Positions 19,001 to 27,044 of a stretch of 64,000 nucleotides of DNA are shown in pieces. The stretch's first letter is position 1. Each line of letters opens with the position of its first letter. Made by a program: the position numbers and the translations under genes. The notes under the pieces were generated by a model, which worked only from the letters and a program-made list of their open reading frames with translations, had not been told where the DNA came from and searched no databases. This DNA is from Synechococcus sp. BIOS-E4-1 (GTDB lineage: Bacteria; Cyanobacteriota; Cyanobacteriia; PCC-6307; Cyanobiaceae), in contig NZ_CP047935.1 of NCBI RefSeq assembly GCF_014279995.1, positions 1,633,494-1,697,493 of the forward strand, given 5' to 3'.

Positions 19001-19842
19001 TTCCCCAACTGCTTGCCTGGGCCGATCGTGCGCTGTCGATGGTGGCTGGTCTGGAGGAAACCGACACCGACAATCCCCTGGCAGCATTGACACGCCGCCA
19101 GGGGCCTCAGGCCCGTCTGTTCGGATCCGCTCCGGGCTCCTACGGTGCTGGACTTCAGGCCTTGATGGACTCAGGTCAGTGGGAACGGCGTGATCAGCTC
19201 GGAGAGGCGTACCTGGCATGGAGTTCCTGGCGCTATGACGCTGAAGCGACAGCCCATCTAGACCGGGAAGGGCTGGAACAGGCTCTCCGGAACGTTCAGG
19301 TTGTGCTGCACAACCAGGACAACAGAGAACACGACCTGCTCGATTCCGATGACTACTACCAGTTCCAGGGAGGCCTGGCCGCTGCAGTGAACCGGGTCAG
19401 CGGCAAAGATCCGAAACTGTTCTTTGCTGATCACTCCCGAAGCGAACGGCTGAGGATTCATCGTCTGGATCGGGAGATCGACAAGGTGGTCCGCAGCCGA
19501 CTGCTCAACCCTCGCTGGATTGAAGGAATGATGCAGCACGGATACAAGGGCGCCTTCGAGATGGGTGCAAGCCTCGATTACCTGTTTGCCTATGACGCCA
19601 CCACCGGTGCTGTGCCCGATTGGTGTTACAGCCGAATCGCTGAAAGCTGGCTGCTTGATCCGGATGTCAGAGACTTCCTGCTGAAACGAAATCCATGGGT
19701 CATGAGAGACATGGCCGAACGTTGCTTGGAGGCAGCGACAAGGGGTCTGTGGAAAGACGCCGATCCCGCGCTGCTCGAAGCCATCAGACGCGTGTTGCTC
19801 GACTCTGAGCGAGCGGTTGAAGCAGGTAACTTCTGCGCCTGA
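16069..19842 (+). CDS. cobN: Cobaltochelatase subunit CobN (Mg-chelatase-H family)
   Basis: Large subunit of the ATP-dependent chelatase predicted to insert cobalt during corrinoid synthesis, 1257 residues. The metal-site region is MLHVGKHGSAEWLPGKSVGLS in CobN style; ChlH usually has a THG-type motif here, which favours CobN over magnesium chelatase. Further landmarks are TGRNFYSVDLRGLPTEAAW, GEDIAQMFALLGVRPVWD and YGAGLQALMDSGQW. It is read away from ilvE and metH. A GGAGA element about 8 bases before the ATG at 16069 supports this start. Other cobalamin genes are not in the window. Confidence 0.93.
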   Translation: MHRLSSLPGADIDGPISYVEQPSAPVMFLTSASSDISALARVLDRPKQVFWQNKIRALPLDALDHPAQIDHYLAVCTGETQLIVIRLLGGRGHWSYGLEQCCSWGSQQPGRQLLVLAGTPEQDRELHPLSSQPEPFCDAMALLLREGGADNLQRWLDGLQWILARAAGAASATDPPSLTLTASPDPDPYDWQHEEGPTVGVLLYRAHRQSADVHWCDVLLKALRARGLAPKALWVSSLRDPAVQRAVKDLYRQQSVELVITSTSFASVQFSEAGLGAPLWDELDRPVLQMLSSGRSRDRWQKSFQGLDPIDLSLQVVLPELDGRITTRIGAFREVDHADERLCTAVKRLEPDIAGLSWIAEHARAWVDLRSTEAEQRSIALVLANYPLRNGRLANGVGLDTPASCLNILHWLRKDGFDLGEQLLPEDPDLLIQQVLNGRTNDPESHTRPPLTYLPLSHYQRWWTSLPEAARSPILQRWGEPETAVDLEPHGFAIHGLRFGRVVVLVQPSRGYDADQLSDLHSPDLPPPHRYLAQYLWLREIHHCQLMLHVGKHGSAEWLPGKSVGLSPSCAPALALGAIPHLYPFIVNDPGEGSQAKRRGHAVILDHLTPPLGRAGLHGPMLSLESLLDEYIEARQLGASRCDQIQQQLIQLLIDLNWPSVERILANQSSSAEIGDLLEQVETYLCELKEAQIRTGLHRLGEHPQPIQLAELLLAIARSPASDRPGLTQWMSRSVGLECDPWKDEDGALLSDQDRQILERHGCHQPRRLSDAVEWIETQAEQLLLQLIDVEESDQHEQAKPLNKCFQQLLNSETLPGPLQFIKTDLWPRLQQSASHEHQAVLAAAGGRRIASGPSGAPTRGRDDVLPTGRNFYSVDLRGLPTEAAWDLGRRSAEQLLDLYELEEGEPLRNLALSVWGTATMRNGGEDIAQMFALLGVRPVWDGPTRRMVDLELIPLTVLERPRVDVTLRMSGLFRDAFPQLLAWADRALSMVAGLEETDTDNPLAALTRRQGPQARLFGSAPGSYGAGLQALMDSGQWERRDQLGEAYLAWSSWRYDAEATAHLDREGLEQALRNVQVVLHNQDNREHDLLDSDDYYQFQGGLAAAVNRVSGKDPKLFFADHSRSERLRIHRLDREIDKVVRSRLLNPRWIEGMMQHGYKGAFEMGASLDYLFAYDATTGAVPDWCYSRIAESWLLDPDVRDFLLKRNPWVMRDMAERCLEAATRGLWKDADPALLEAIRRVLLDSERAVEAGNFCA

Positions 19843-19851
19843 GACGACGAT

Positions 19852-20415
19852 TCATTTGTTGAGATCGCGCACCATTGACAGAAATGGATCGATTGAACCG
19901 GGTTTGTTGCTCTTCTGAGCACCTGAAGAGGAAGAGGAAGGCTTCGGTTCTTCCTTGGGTTTGAGCTCCTGTTTGCGGGCGAGGGGAGCAGCATCTGGAG
20001 CAGCGAGAGCGTTCACCCCTGCCTGCTTCAAGGCGTTCCCCTTGAGCCGATCGTCGAGTTCCGATTGCGACATCGTTTCGGCAAAGGTTTTCTTCACCGC
20101 CTTGGGGACACCCGTATTGACGCTGACCGTTTCCTTTTTGACGACCTGATCACCAAGACCCTCACTGCGCCGATCGACTTTCAGATCCGTGGCGTCCACC
20201 TCAGTGACCATCTCTTTCATGCCAGGACTGTCAAGGGTTCCTGGAAACGTGTGGCGGATGGTCTTGGACTCGCGCATGTAGTCGCGATCGCCAAACGATG
20301 AGGCGCTGTCGCTGTCAAGGAAAAAAGCCTCCTGTTTCGGCTTCTTGGCCTTGGGACCCTTTGGAGGCTCGTTTTGATCCGAGCCGGAATTAAGCAGACG
20401 ATCGAAAAGGCCCAT
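19852..20415 (-). CDS. Conserved cyanobacterial hypothetical protein, mostly disordered
   Basis: A 187-residue, very hydrophilic protein rich in Lys, Asp, Ser and Pro. It begins MGLFDRLLNSGSDQ, contains FGDRDYMRESKTIRHTFPG and FAETMSQSELDDRLKGNAL, then a Lys/Glu/Pro/Ser-rich stretch, and ends SIDPFLSMVRDLNK. No signal or membrane segment. The conserved-looking ends and disordered middle suggest an adaptor binding through short motifs, which is inference only. Its stop lies 9 bases from the convergent cobN stop. Confidence 0.7.
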   Translation of the reverse strand: MGLFDRLLNSGSDQNEPPKGPKAKKPKQEAFFLDSDSASSFGDRDYMRESKTIRHTFPGTLDSPGMKEMVTEVDATDLKVDRRSEGLGDQVVKKETVSVNTGVPKAVKKTFAETMSQSELDDRLKGNALKQAGVNALAAPDAAPLARKQELKPKEEPKPSSSSSGAQKSNKPGSIDPFLSMVRDLNK

Positions 20416-20442
20416 ACCCGCAGACAGCGAAGTTTGTCGAAC

Positions 20443-21099
20443 TTAGCGACCTTCTAGGTCCAAGCCGTGACTGTCTGTTCCACACGTACGCAAAAGGCCA
20501 AGGTTCTTCAAGCGGCGATCAATGGCTTCGCAGACCACGGGAGACCAGCTCCAACGCGGTTGCATGTCGTAGTCGTACCAGGCTTCACCTCCATCAAATC
20601 CAAGTTCTGCAGCGGCATCAATCAAATCAGCGAAGCCGACTCTGTAACGGCCTGGATGAGCAAGAATCGCCAGCCCTCCTGCCTCATGAATCGCCTCACA
20701 GACGCTCTCAGCTCTGAGAGCTTCACCCACTGCGGCATCACCGTGGTTGTAAACAGCGAGTGCCCTGTGGGCGGGTTCGAAACCGAGGGCAAGCACGTGG
20801 ACAAGGCAACCACGCAGGATTGCACTGATTTCCATGCCACTCCAGAGAGTGGGGACCGTCTCTCCGAGATCACGCTGCTGCTTGAGCCAGTCCTGCATCG
20901 GTTGGAAGGACGCACTGGAATGGTGATCCGTAACAGACAGTTGGGTCAGTCCCTTGGCGGACGCCTGCCGGATCAGAGCAAGAGGTTCGAGACTCCCGTC
21001 ACTGCAGAGGGTATGGCAGTGAAAATTGAACTGACCTGGACAGCTGTCGGGTCCAACTGTCTCCAGCACGGCCCTCAGAGGATGGTGATCAGCCGGCAT
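20443..21099 (-). CDS. PHP-domain phosphoesterase
   Basis: Metal-dependent hydrolase of the PHP family, 218 residues from the ATG at 21099. Metal-binding motifs are in order: NFHCHTLCSDGS, LSVTDHHS, GMEISA, LAILAHPGRYR and CGTDSHG. Relatives of this layout act as 5'-3' exonucleases or nucleoside bisphosphate phosphatases; the substrate here is not certain. The longer frame upstream to 21312 runs antisense-like through the HemJ tail and was rejected. The start overlaps the end of hemJ by 11 bases, implying coupled translation. Confidence 0.85.
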   Translation of the reverse strand: MPADHHPLRAVLETVGPDSCPGQFNFHCHTLCSDGSLEPLALIRQASAKGLTQLSVTDHHSSASFQPMQDWLKQQRDLGETVPTLWSGMEISAILRGCLVHVLALGFEPAHRALAVYNHGDAAVGEALRAESVCEAIHEAGGLAILAHPGRYRVGFADLIDAAAELGFDGGEAWYDYDMQPRWSWSPVVCEAIDRRLKNLGLLRTCGTDSHGLDLEGR

Positions 21100-21778
21100 G
21101 GGATGCCTTTGTGGAGGCTGCTTCGTTTCCAGCAGCACTGCCAGCGGCATTGATCGCTGCAGCTTCATGCGCTGCAGCTTCATGCGCAGCAGCCTCATGG
21201 GCAGCAGCATCGCTAGCAGCGGCCTCTGCACGAAGCCGGCGCCAGCGGGCATAAAACTGAATCGAGCCCGCCATGAACACCACCAGCGCAACGATGAACC
21301 AGGTGGCTGCACTGGTGGGGAACTGGGTCTTGAACACCACCAGCATCACCACGATCACCAGCAGCAGCGTCGGCAGCTCATTCAGAGCCCTCAACTGTTT
21401 GCCATTCCAGGTGAAGGTTCCGGCCTGCAACTGAGCCATCACTCGGTAGCAAAAGGCGTGATAAGCCAGCAGAGCAGCCACAAAGGCCAGCTTGGCGTGC
21501 ATCCAGCCCTGCTGAAGCCAAGCAGGCTGGGCAATCAACAAACAGATCGCCATCGAGACCGCGACCACCATCCCCGGTGTCGTGATGATGTTGGCGAGGC
21601 GCTTCTCCATCAAGCTGTATTGCTGCTGGAACGGCACGCGCAGTTCGGGCTCCAGCTCTTCAGCTTCCACGTGATAGATGAACAACCTCACCAAATAGAA
21701 GAGGCCTGCAAACCAAACAACCACACCAACGATGTGCAGTGTTTTGAACCAGAGATAGGCCTCAGGAGGAAGCGACAT
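21089..21778 (-). CDS. hemJ: HemJ-type protoporphyrinogen IX oxidase with Ala-rich tail
   Basis: Membrane enzyme of heme and chlorophyll synthesis that oxidises protoporphyrinogen IX. Residues 1-180 match the HemJ family: YLWFKTLHIVGVVVWFAGLF with the conserved His, a TTPGM segment, HAKLAF, and about five hydrophobic helices, the last being FIVALVVFMAGSIQF. The tail of about 45 residues is unusual: three AAAHE units (about residues 191-205) in a longer Ala-rich run to KASHAG. Core family proteins are near 190-200 residues, this one 229. A GTG one codon upstream is the alternative start. Confidence 0.88.
   Translation of the reverse strand: MSLPPEAYLWFKTLHIVGVVVWFAGLFYLVRLFIYHVEAEELEPELRVPFQQQYSLMEKRLANIITTPGMVVAVSMAICLLIAQPAWLQQGWMHAKLAFVAALLAYHAFCYRVMAQLQAGTFTWNGKQLRALNELPTLLLVIVVMLVVFKTQFPTSAATWFIVALVVFMAGSIQFYARWRRLRAEAAASDAAAHEAAAHEAAAHEAAAINAAGSAAGNEAASTKASHAG
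21155..21208 (-). repeat. Short tandem repeat encoding AAAHE units in hemJ
   Basis: Inside the 3' end of hemJ, a 15-nt unit encoding Ala-Ala-Ala-His-Glu is repeated three times and followed by a partial Ala run. On the plus strand the units appear as variants of gcagcttcatgcgct. Codon use differs slightly between copies (gca/gct/gcc), so the array is not perfectly fresh. Confidence 0.8.
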
Positions 21779-21813
21779 CACAAGGAACGGTATGAATTGA
21801 CCATAGGCAGGGT

Positions 21814-23328
21814 TCAGGTCATCGAGTCAAGGAATGCCTCAGCCCGGCGTTGATGAGACACCAAAACCTCCGGATCCATACGGTCCAGGTTGCGAGCCAT
21901 CATCGCCAGCCGGAACTGACCACGGAAGAAGTCCTCGTGTGTCTTGATGAAACTCCAGAAAAGTCCATCCCAGATCTCGCACCACTCTCCTTTGCGGTAA
22001 TCCGACATCTTGCGCACGTAATTCGAGCCGGAGAGATAGGGCTTGGTCGAGAACAGCCCTCCGTCAGCAAACTGACTCATGCCATACACATTCGGGACCA
22101 TCACCCAGTCATAGGCGTCCACAAACAGCTCCATGAACCATCGGTAAACACGATTGGGATGAAAACCGCAAAGCAGCATCACATTACCCAGAAGCATCAG
22201 TCGCTCGATGTGATGGCAATAACCGGTTTCCAGAGCATGCTGAATGGCGTCATCGATAGGAGGCAGACCGGTCGTGCCCAGATAGAAGGCTTCTGGGATG
22301 GGCCTGTCAACGAACGCCCAGAAGTTGCCGGTGCGCATCTCAACCCCGTGGCGCTTGTACATCGCCGCCATGAACTCACGCCAGCCGATGATCTGGCGGA
22401 TGAAACCTTCTAGGGAATTCAGCGGCACATCACCCTCGGCGGCCCTTTCAAGGGTGCGATCAAGAACCTGCTGCGGTGTCAGCAAACCGATGTTGAGCAT
22501 TGGAGTTAGCACGCTGTGCCACATCACCCGATGCTGAGTGCTGATGGCATCCTCATAGGCGCCGAAATCTCGTAATCGCTGGCTGAGAAAGTCCTGCAGC
22601 CAGGCATCCGCGGACTGATGGTCCAGCGGATAAGCGAACAAATCCCACTGGCCGATCAGCGGCAGATTTTCCTGTTCCAGCTGCTGACGCGACCGATCCA
22701 CGACAGCAGCGGAGCTGGCTTTCGGTTCATGAGGAACAGCGATTCCTTTCGGCAGCTTTTTGCGGTTGTCGGCATCAAAACTCCAACGACCACCGACGGG
22801 ACCGCCGTCGATCTCGAGAAGAACATTCAGACGTTTGCGCTGCATCTCATAGAACTTGGCCATGAGCGGCTTGCGTCCGGCGGCGAAGTGCTCGTTGATC
22901 ACCGCATCCGGCGTCAGCAACATCGGAGTTGAGCTGATCTCGATGTTGCAGCCGTTCAGCTCTGCAAATCGACGCAGTCGTTTGCTCAGCACATCGTCAA
23001 CAGGATCCGCCAGATGGAAGTGCCTGTAACCGATGGCGAACAGAGCCTGGAGATGTCCATGCGTGTCTGGCGCCTGGTGATGGCGTCGTTCCAGAACTGT
23101 GAAGCCGCGTCCCCGCAGTCCTTCCGCGTAGACGGATAGGGAACATCGGTGCAGCAGCAGCCGCTGACGATGCACCTGCATCGGCCAGCGCGGATCCGTG
23201 CCGAAGAAGAGCGGATCCTCAATCAGAGCCACCGGCCTGCCTGGCTGCAGGCTGGGATGGTCGGCAAACAGTTGATGCGGATAAATGACGGTGAGATCCA
23301 ACCTCAACCCTCCCCGGCCAGACGACAT
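21814..23328 (-). CDS. Photolyase-related protein (FeS-BCP / prokaryotic (6-4) photolyase family)
   Basis: FAD protein of 504 residues in the deoxyribodipyrimidine photolyase-related family, whose characterised members repair (6-4) photoproducts with light and carry an iron-sulfur cluster. Recognised by FVDAYDWVMVPNVYGMSQF, GGLFSTKPYLSGSNYVRKMS, EWCEIWDGLFWSFIKTH and GWREFMAAMYKRHG. Cysteines suited to the cluster are seen in LLCGFHPNRV, EWCEIWD and TGYCHHIERL. It is the last gene of a repair-like run with uvrC, and its start overlaps the preceding small gene by 25 bases. Confidence 0.9.
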   Translation of the reverse strand: MSSGRGGLRLDLTVIYPHQLFADHPSLQPGRPVALIEDPLFFGTDPRWPMQVHRQRLLLHRCSLSVYAEGLRGRGFTVLERRHHQAPDTHGHLQALFAIGYRHFHLADPVDDVLSKRLRRFAELNGCNIEISSTPMLLTPDAVINEHFAAGRKPLMAKFYEMQRKRLNVLLEIDGGPVGGRWSFDADNRKKLPKGIAVPHEPKASSAAVVDRSRQQLEQENLPLIGQWDLFAYPLDHQSADAWLQDFLSQRLRDFGAYEDAISTQHRVMWHSVLTPMLNIGLLTPQQVLDRTLERAAEGDVPLNSLEGFIRQIIGWREFMAAMYKRHGVEMRTGNFWAFVDRPIPEAFYLGTTGLPPIDDAIQHALETGYCHHIERLMLLGNVMLLCGFHPNRVYRWFMELFVDAYDWVMVPNVYGMSQFADGGLFSTKPYLSGSNYVRKMSDYRKGEWCEIWDGLFWSFIKTHEDFFRGQFRLAMMARNLDRMDPEVLVSHQRRAEAFLDSMT

Positions 23329-23603
23329 GCACGTCGTCCGATGGATGTGGCATAGGCCCTGTCCACCGGACCTGATATGGGACTGAGCTGGCCTGCCCTG
23401 CAGTTCATCACGACCTTTTCTCTGTGACCCAGCTGGTCATTGAGTTTGAGCACGAGCTGCCAGTGATTCTTGGCACTGCGTGTGATGTCATCCGCGCAGA
23501 CCGGCCCCGTACAGAGTCCCGGTGAGGCAATGACCGCAAGAGGACAGATCAGACCGATCATAAGAAACATCCCCAGCGCGGCCAGTGTGAAAGCACGGAT
23601 CAT
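23304..23603 (-). CDS. Small secreted hypothetical protein
   Basis: A 99-residue protein with a clear signal peptide ([19 protein letters not shown]) and probable cleavage near ASPGL. The mature part contains [19 protein letters not shown] and [16 protein letters not shown], so three cysteines that could form a disulfide outside the cytoplasm. No family recognised. The start overlaps the uvrC stop by 4 bases and the end overlaps the photolyase start by 25 bases, so it is embedded in the same transcript as two DNA-repair genes although it is predicted to be exported. Confidence 0.72.
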   Translation of the reverse strand: MIRAFTLAALGMFLMIGLICPLAVIASPGLCTGPVCADDITRSAKNHWQLVLKLNDQLGHREKVVMNCRAGQLSPISGPVDRAYATSIGRRACRLAGEG

Positions 23604-25558
23604 GGCGTCGAGGATCCCGGGTCTTGAATCTGCCCATCCTGCTCTGCATCCTGATCAGGGTGGAAAAAGCGATGGATATCTCGGGCCAGTGCCAGACCGA
23701 CACCTGGCGCCTGAGCGAGGGTCTGCACCGATGCCAGCTGGATGGCGTCAATGGAATGGAAATGGGCCAGCAGATCCTTCACCCGTTTTGGACCCACGCC
23801 GGGGATATCAGACAGACGGGAGCGTTTCATCCGCTCACCCCGTTGCTGGCGATGAAAGCTCACGGCGAAGCGGTGAGCTTCATCGCGAAGGCGACGCAAC
23901 AGAGCTACTCCGAGCTGATCCGGTTCACTCTCGAGCGGATGACTTTCACCCGGCAGAAAGATTTCTTCTCTCTGTTTGGCCAGTGAGCAGACGTTGAGAT
24001 CCTCTTGGAGGTCCAGCTCTCTGAGAGCTTCCATCACTGCAGAAAGCTGACCTTTGCCACCATCAATCATCACCACATCTGGCCAGTCGTTGAGACCATC
24101 GGTTTGCAGTGCACTCCCCCCCCTGTGACGTAGAGCTCCAACATCAACGCCTTCAGCCTTGGCACGAGCCCAGCGGCGGAAGCGGCGCCGCATGATTTCA
24201 GCCATGGCCATGAAGTCATCGCTGTGCCCGGACCTGATGCTGCTGCTGCGAATCTTGTACTTGCGATAGTGCTGCTTGGCGGGTAAGCCATCAATGAAGA
24301 CCACCTGGGATGCAACCGCATCACTGCCCTGAATGTGACTGATGTCATAACCCTCGATCCGTCGAGGCGGCGAGGGCAGCTCCAGAAGCTGAGCCAGATC
24401 CTCGGTGGCGAGAGCCTGCTGCTCCTGACCCTGTTTCGCCCGTTGGAGCTCATAGTCGGCATTGCGCTGAACCAGTTCGATCAAATCTGCTTTCTGACGC
24501 TGCTTCGGGCAGTGAATCTGAACCTTGCGTTCGCGCTGTTCCGTCAGCCACTCCTCAAGCAGAGGCTGTTGGAGAAGTGGATGCTGAACCAGCAACTCAG
24601 GTGGAATCTCAACTGCATCCACCTGGCTGTAATGCTCCTCAATCACCCGCTGAAGGATCTGACCGGGATTCTGATTGGAGGCGTCAGCCATATATCCAAG
24701 TCGACCGACGAGCTTGCCAGCCCGCATTTGAAACAGCTGAACAGCGGCCAGCCGTTCATCGGCAGCCATGGCAATCACATCACGGCTGACGGAGGCATCG
24801 GGCAAGCTCATCTTCTGATCTGCAGTGAGCTGATCGAGTCCTTTGAGCTGATCACGCACTTTCGCAGCTGCTTCGAAGTCAAGACGTTCGGCGTAACGTT
24901 CCATCTGTTGATGGAGGAGTTTCTGAAGCTCATCACTTCGCCCCTGAAACACCATCGCCACTTTGCGCAGCGTGCGGTGGTAATCCTCTGAACTGATCTG
25001 CTCCTGGCAGACCCCAGGACAACGTCCGATGTTGTAGTTCAGACAGGTGCGGTCCTGATGCAGTGGCCTGGAACGTTGCCTGAGTGGGAACATCCGCTTC
25101 ACAAGGAACAGCGTCCTTCTCAACAGACCCACATCGACATATGGACCGTAGAAGCGATCCAAAGGACTGCGAAAGCGGCGACGCCTGGTGATGAAAATTC
25201 TCGGGTAGGCCTCACTCCATGTGATGCAGAGGTAGGGATATTTCTTGTCATCCTTGAGCAGCACATTGAAGTGCGGCTGCTGGTTCTTGATCAGATTGGA
25301 TTCGAGCGCGAGGGCCTCCGCCTCGCTGTCGGTCACGATGAACTCAATCTCACAGATCTGACGCACCATCAAGCGGATGCGCGGGCTCAGATCGTGACGG
25401 CTGCGGAAATAGCTGCGTACCCGACTGCGCAGACTCTTGGACTTGCCCACATAAAGCAGACGATCCTCCGCGTCTCGCATCAGGTAACAACCGGGTTCGG
25501 TCGGGATTTCCTTCAGCCGACGTTCCAGGCGATCCGGTTGCTCGAGCAAGGTGGGCAT
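23600..25558 (-). CDS. uvrC: Excinuclease ABC subunit C
   Basis: Dual-incision nuclease of nucleotide excision repair, 652 residues. The N-terminal GIY-YIG nuclease is seen in [24 protein letters not shown]/UvrB-contact motif follows ([19 protein letters not shown]). The RNase H-like second nuclease includes [20 protein letters not shown] and [14 protein letters not shown]. The C-terminal helix-hairpin-helix pair contains [16 protein letters not shown] and [12 protein letters not shown]. It is divergent from coaD (62 bases between starts) and leads into the secreted small protein and the photolyase. Confidence 0.97.
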   Translation of the reverse strand: MPTLLEQPDRLERRLKEIPTEPGCYLMRDAEDRLLYVGKSKSLRSRVRSYFRSRHDLSPRIRLMVRQICEIEFIVTDSEAEALALESNLIKNQQPHFNVLLKDDKKYPYLCITWSEAYPRIFITRRRRFRSPLDRFYGPYVDVGLLRRTLFLVKRMFPLRQRSRPLHQDRTCLNYNIGRCPGVCQEQISSEDYHRTLRKVAMVFQGRSDELQKLLHQQMERYAERLDFEAAAKVRDQLKGLDQLTADQKMSLPDASVSRDVIAMAADERLAAVQLFQMRAGKLVGRLGYMADASNQNPGQILQRVIEEHYSQVDAVEIPPELLVQHPLLQQPLLEEWLTEQRERKVQIHCPKQRQKADLIELVQRNADYELQRAKQGQEQQALATEDLAQLLELPSPPRRIEGYDISHIQGSDAVASQVVFIDGLPAKQHYRKYKIRSSSIRSGHSDDFMAMAEIMRRRFRRWARAKAEGVDVGALRHRGGSALQTDGLNDWPDVVMIDGGKGQLSAVMEALRELDLQEDLNVCSLAKQREEIFLPGESHPLESEPDQLGVALLRRLRDEAHRFAVSFHRQQRGERMKRSRLSDIPGVGPKRVKDLLAHFHSIDAIQLASVQTLAQAPGVGLALARDIHRFFHPDQDAEQDGQIQDPGSSTP

Positions 25559-25620
25559 GCCGAGAATCTAGGGATGCAGTTGTGCATAGGATCCGGCCAG
25601 CACCCGCGGAGGTTGTCGCG

Positions 25621-26118
25621 ATGAAGGCGCTTTATCCAGGCAGCTTCGACCCTCTGACCCTCGGGCATCTTGACCTGATCGAACGCGGATCATCGTTGGT
25701 GGAGGAACTGATTGTTGCGGTGCTTCAAAACCCAGGAAAGTCTCCCGCCTTCTCGCTGGATGAGCGACTTCATCAGATCCGTCTTTCGACAGGTCATCTC
25801 AGCAATGTGAGTGTGATCAGTTTTGATGGTCTCACCGTTGAATGCGCCAGATCCAACAACACACGACTGATCCTGCGTGGTCTGCGTGCGATGAGCGACT
25901 TCGAATACGAGCTGCAAATCGCCCACACAAATCGGTCACTGGATCCGGATTTTGAGACGGTTTTCCTCAGCACGTCTGCTCACTACAGCTTTCTCAGCAG
26001 TTCGGTGGTGAAGGAAGTCGCCCGTTTTGGCGGATCTGTTGACCATATGGTCCCTCCGGTGGTGGCGGAGGACCTCATGAGGTTCTTTAATTCGGCTTTC
26101 CACCAACCTCAGCGATGA
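25621..26118 (+). CDS. coaD: Phosphopantetheine adenylyltransferase
   Basis: Fourth step of coenzyme A synthesis: transfers AMP from ATP to phosphopantetheine. 165 residues with the nucleotidyltransferase motif [34 protein letters not shown] and [15 protein letters not shown], which replaces the usual ISSTxVR. The ATG at 25621 is preceded by GGAGG at a suitable distance, so the longer open frame from 25582 is not needed. The stop overlaps the next gene's start (ATGA), indicating coupling to the Cdv3-like gene. Confidence 0.95.
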   Translation: MKALYPGSFDPLTLGHLDLIERGSSLVEELIVAVLQNPGKSPAFSLDERLHQIRLSTGHLSNVSVISFDGLTVECARSNNTRLILRGLRAMSDFEYELQIAHTNRSLDPDFETVFLSTSAHYSFLSSSVVKEVARFGGSVDHMVPPVVAEDLMRFFNSAFHQPQR

Positions 26119-27044
26119 GCGAGATCCGGTTCTCCGTACTCGACCAGCTCGACCAGCTCGAGGAGATCGTGCTGGAGGGAAGTCGCATTCCCTTCAGTGG
26201 CGGAAGGCTCGTCAATGAGCAGGATGCTGTTGAGCTGCTAGACGCAGTCCGCGAAGCCATGCCCGCCCAGGTCGAGCAGGCCGATCAGCTGCTCCAGAAA
26301 CGTGATGAGTTCATCTCCACAGCGCGCACTCAGGCCGACGACATCGTCAGCAAAGCCCAGCAACAGCGCGAACAGCTTCTTGCCCAGGCATCCATCCGTC
26401 AGGAAGCGGAGCGTCAGGTCAGCGAGATGCGTGAACAGGTTCGTCAGCAGTGCGAGCAGATGCTTCAGGGTGTTCGCCAGCAGTCCGCCCAGATGGAGCA
26501 GGACATGCAGTCAAAGCACGCGCAGCTCGAGCAGCAGTTTGCCTCCCGTCGCCAGCAGCTTGAGCAGGAGTCGCTGCAACGTCGCCAACAGCTCGATCAG
26601 GAGGCCAACGAACTCAAGCGGCAGCTCTCCGAACAGCATGAGCGCAACCGGCAGCAGTCACTCCAGGAACTCGAGCAGATTCGGGTTGAAGGACTGCGAC
26701 TGCAGAAGGAAGCTCAGACTGAAGCAGAGCGACTGCATCAGGATGCGTTGCAGTTCAGGCAGCAGACTCAGCAGCAGTGTGAATCGTTGATTCAGCGCAG
26801 CCGTCAGGAAGCAGCGAATGTTCAGGACGGGGCAAACCGATATGCCGAACAAACGCTCGGTGAACTCGAACAGAGACTCAAGGAGATGGCGCAGGTTGTC
26901 CTGGCCGGACGTCAGGAACTGGTGAAGATCCAGACAGGACGGCAGGAATCACCCGAGGTTGAGGCGAAGGATGGCAAGACCGTCCCGATTAGCCGAGCAC
27001 GTCGGGCTGCCTCGCGGGTGCGACAGATGAGGGGCATGGGCTGA
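26115..27044 (+). CDS. cdv3: Cdv3-like (DivIVA-type) coiled-coil protein
   Basis: 309 residues. A globular N-terminus ([20 protein letters not shown], then [20 protein letters not shown]) leads into a long coiled coil from about residue 50 to 265, extremely rich in Gln, Glu and Arg. The C-terminus is basic ([18 protein letters not shown]). Gene order coaD followed by a DivIVA-like coiled-coil protein recalls the cyanobacterial cell-division protein Cdv3, and I assign the name on that basis. The downstream PBP4 gene, convergent and overlapping by 56 bases, would fit an envelope context. The alternative is an unnamed ATP-synthase-b-like coiled-coil family. Name confidence is moderate; the coiled coil is certain. 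Confidence 0.62.
   Translation: MSEIRFSVLDQLDQLEEIVLEGSRIPFSGGRLVNEQDAVELLDAVREAMPAQVEQADQLLQKRDEFISTARTQADDIVSKAQQQREQLLAQASIRQEAERQVSEMREQVRQQCEQMLQGVRQQSAQMEQDMQSKHAQLEQQFASRRQQLEQESLQRRQQLDQEANELKRQLSEQHERNRQQSLQELEQIRVEGLRLQKEAQTEAERLHQDALQFRQQTQQQCESLIQRSRQEAANVQDGANRYAEQTLGELEQRLKEMAQVVLAGRQELVKIQTGRQESPEVEAKDGKTVPISRARRAASRVRQMRGMG

Noticed and set aside
16069-19842. ChlH (magnesium chelatase H) instead of CobN
   Set aside because: Length about 1257 and the KHG-type motif with WLPGK favour CobN.
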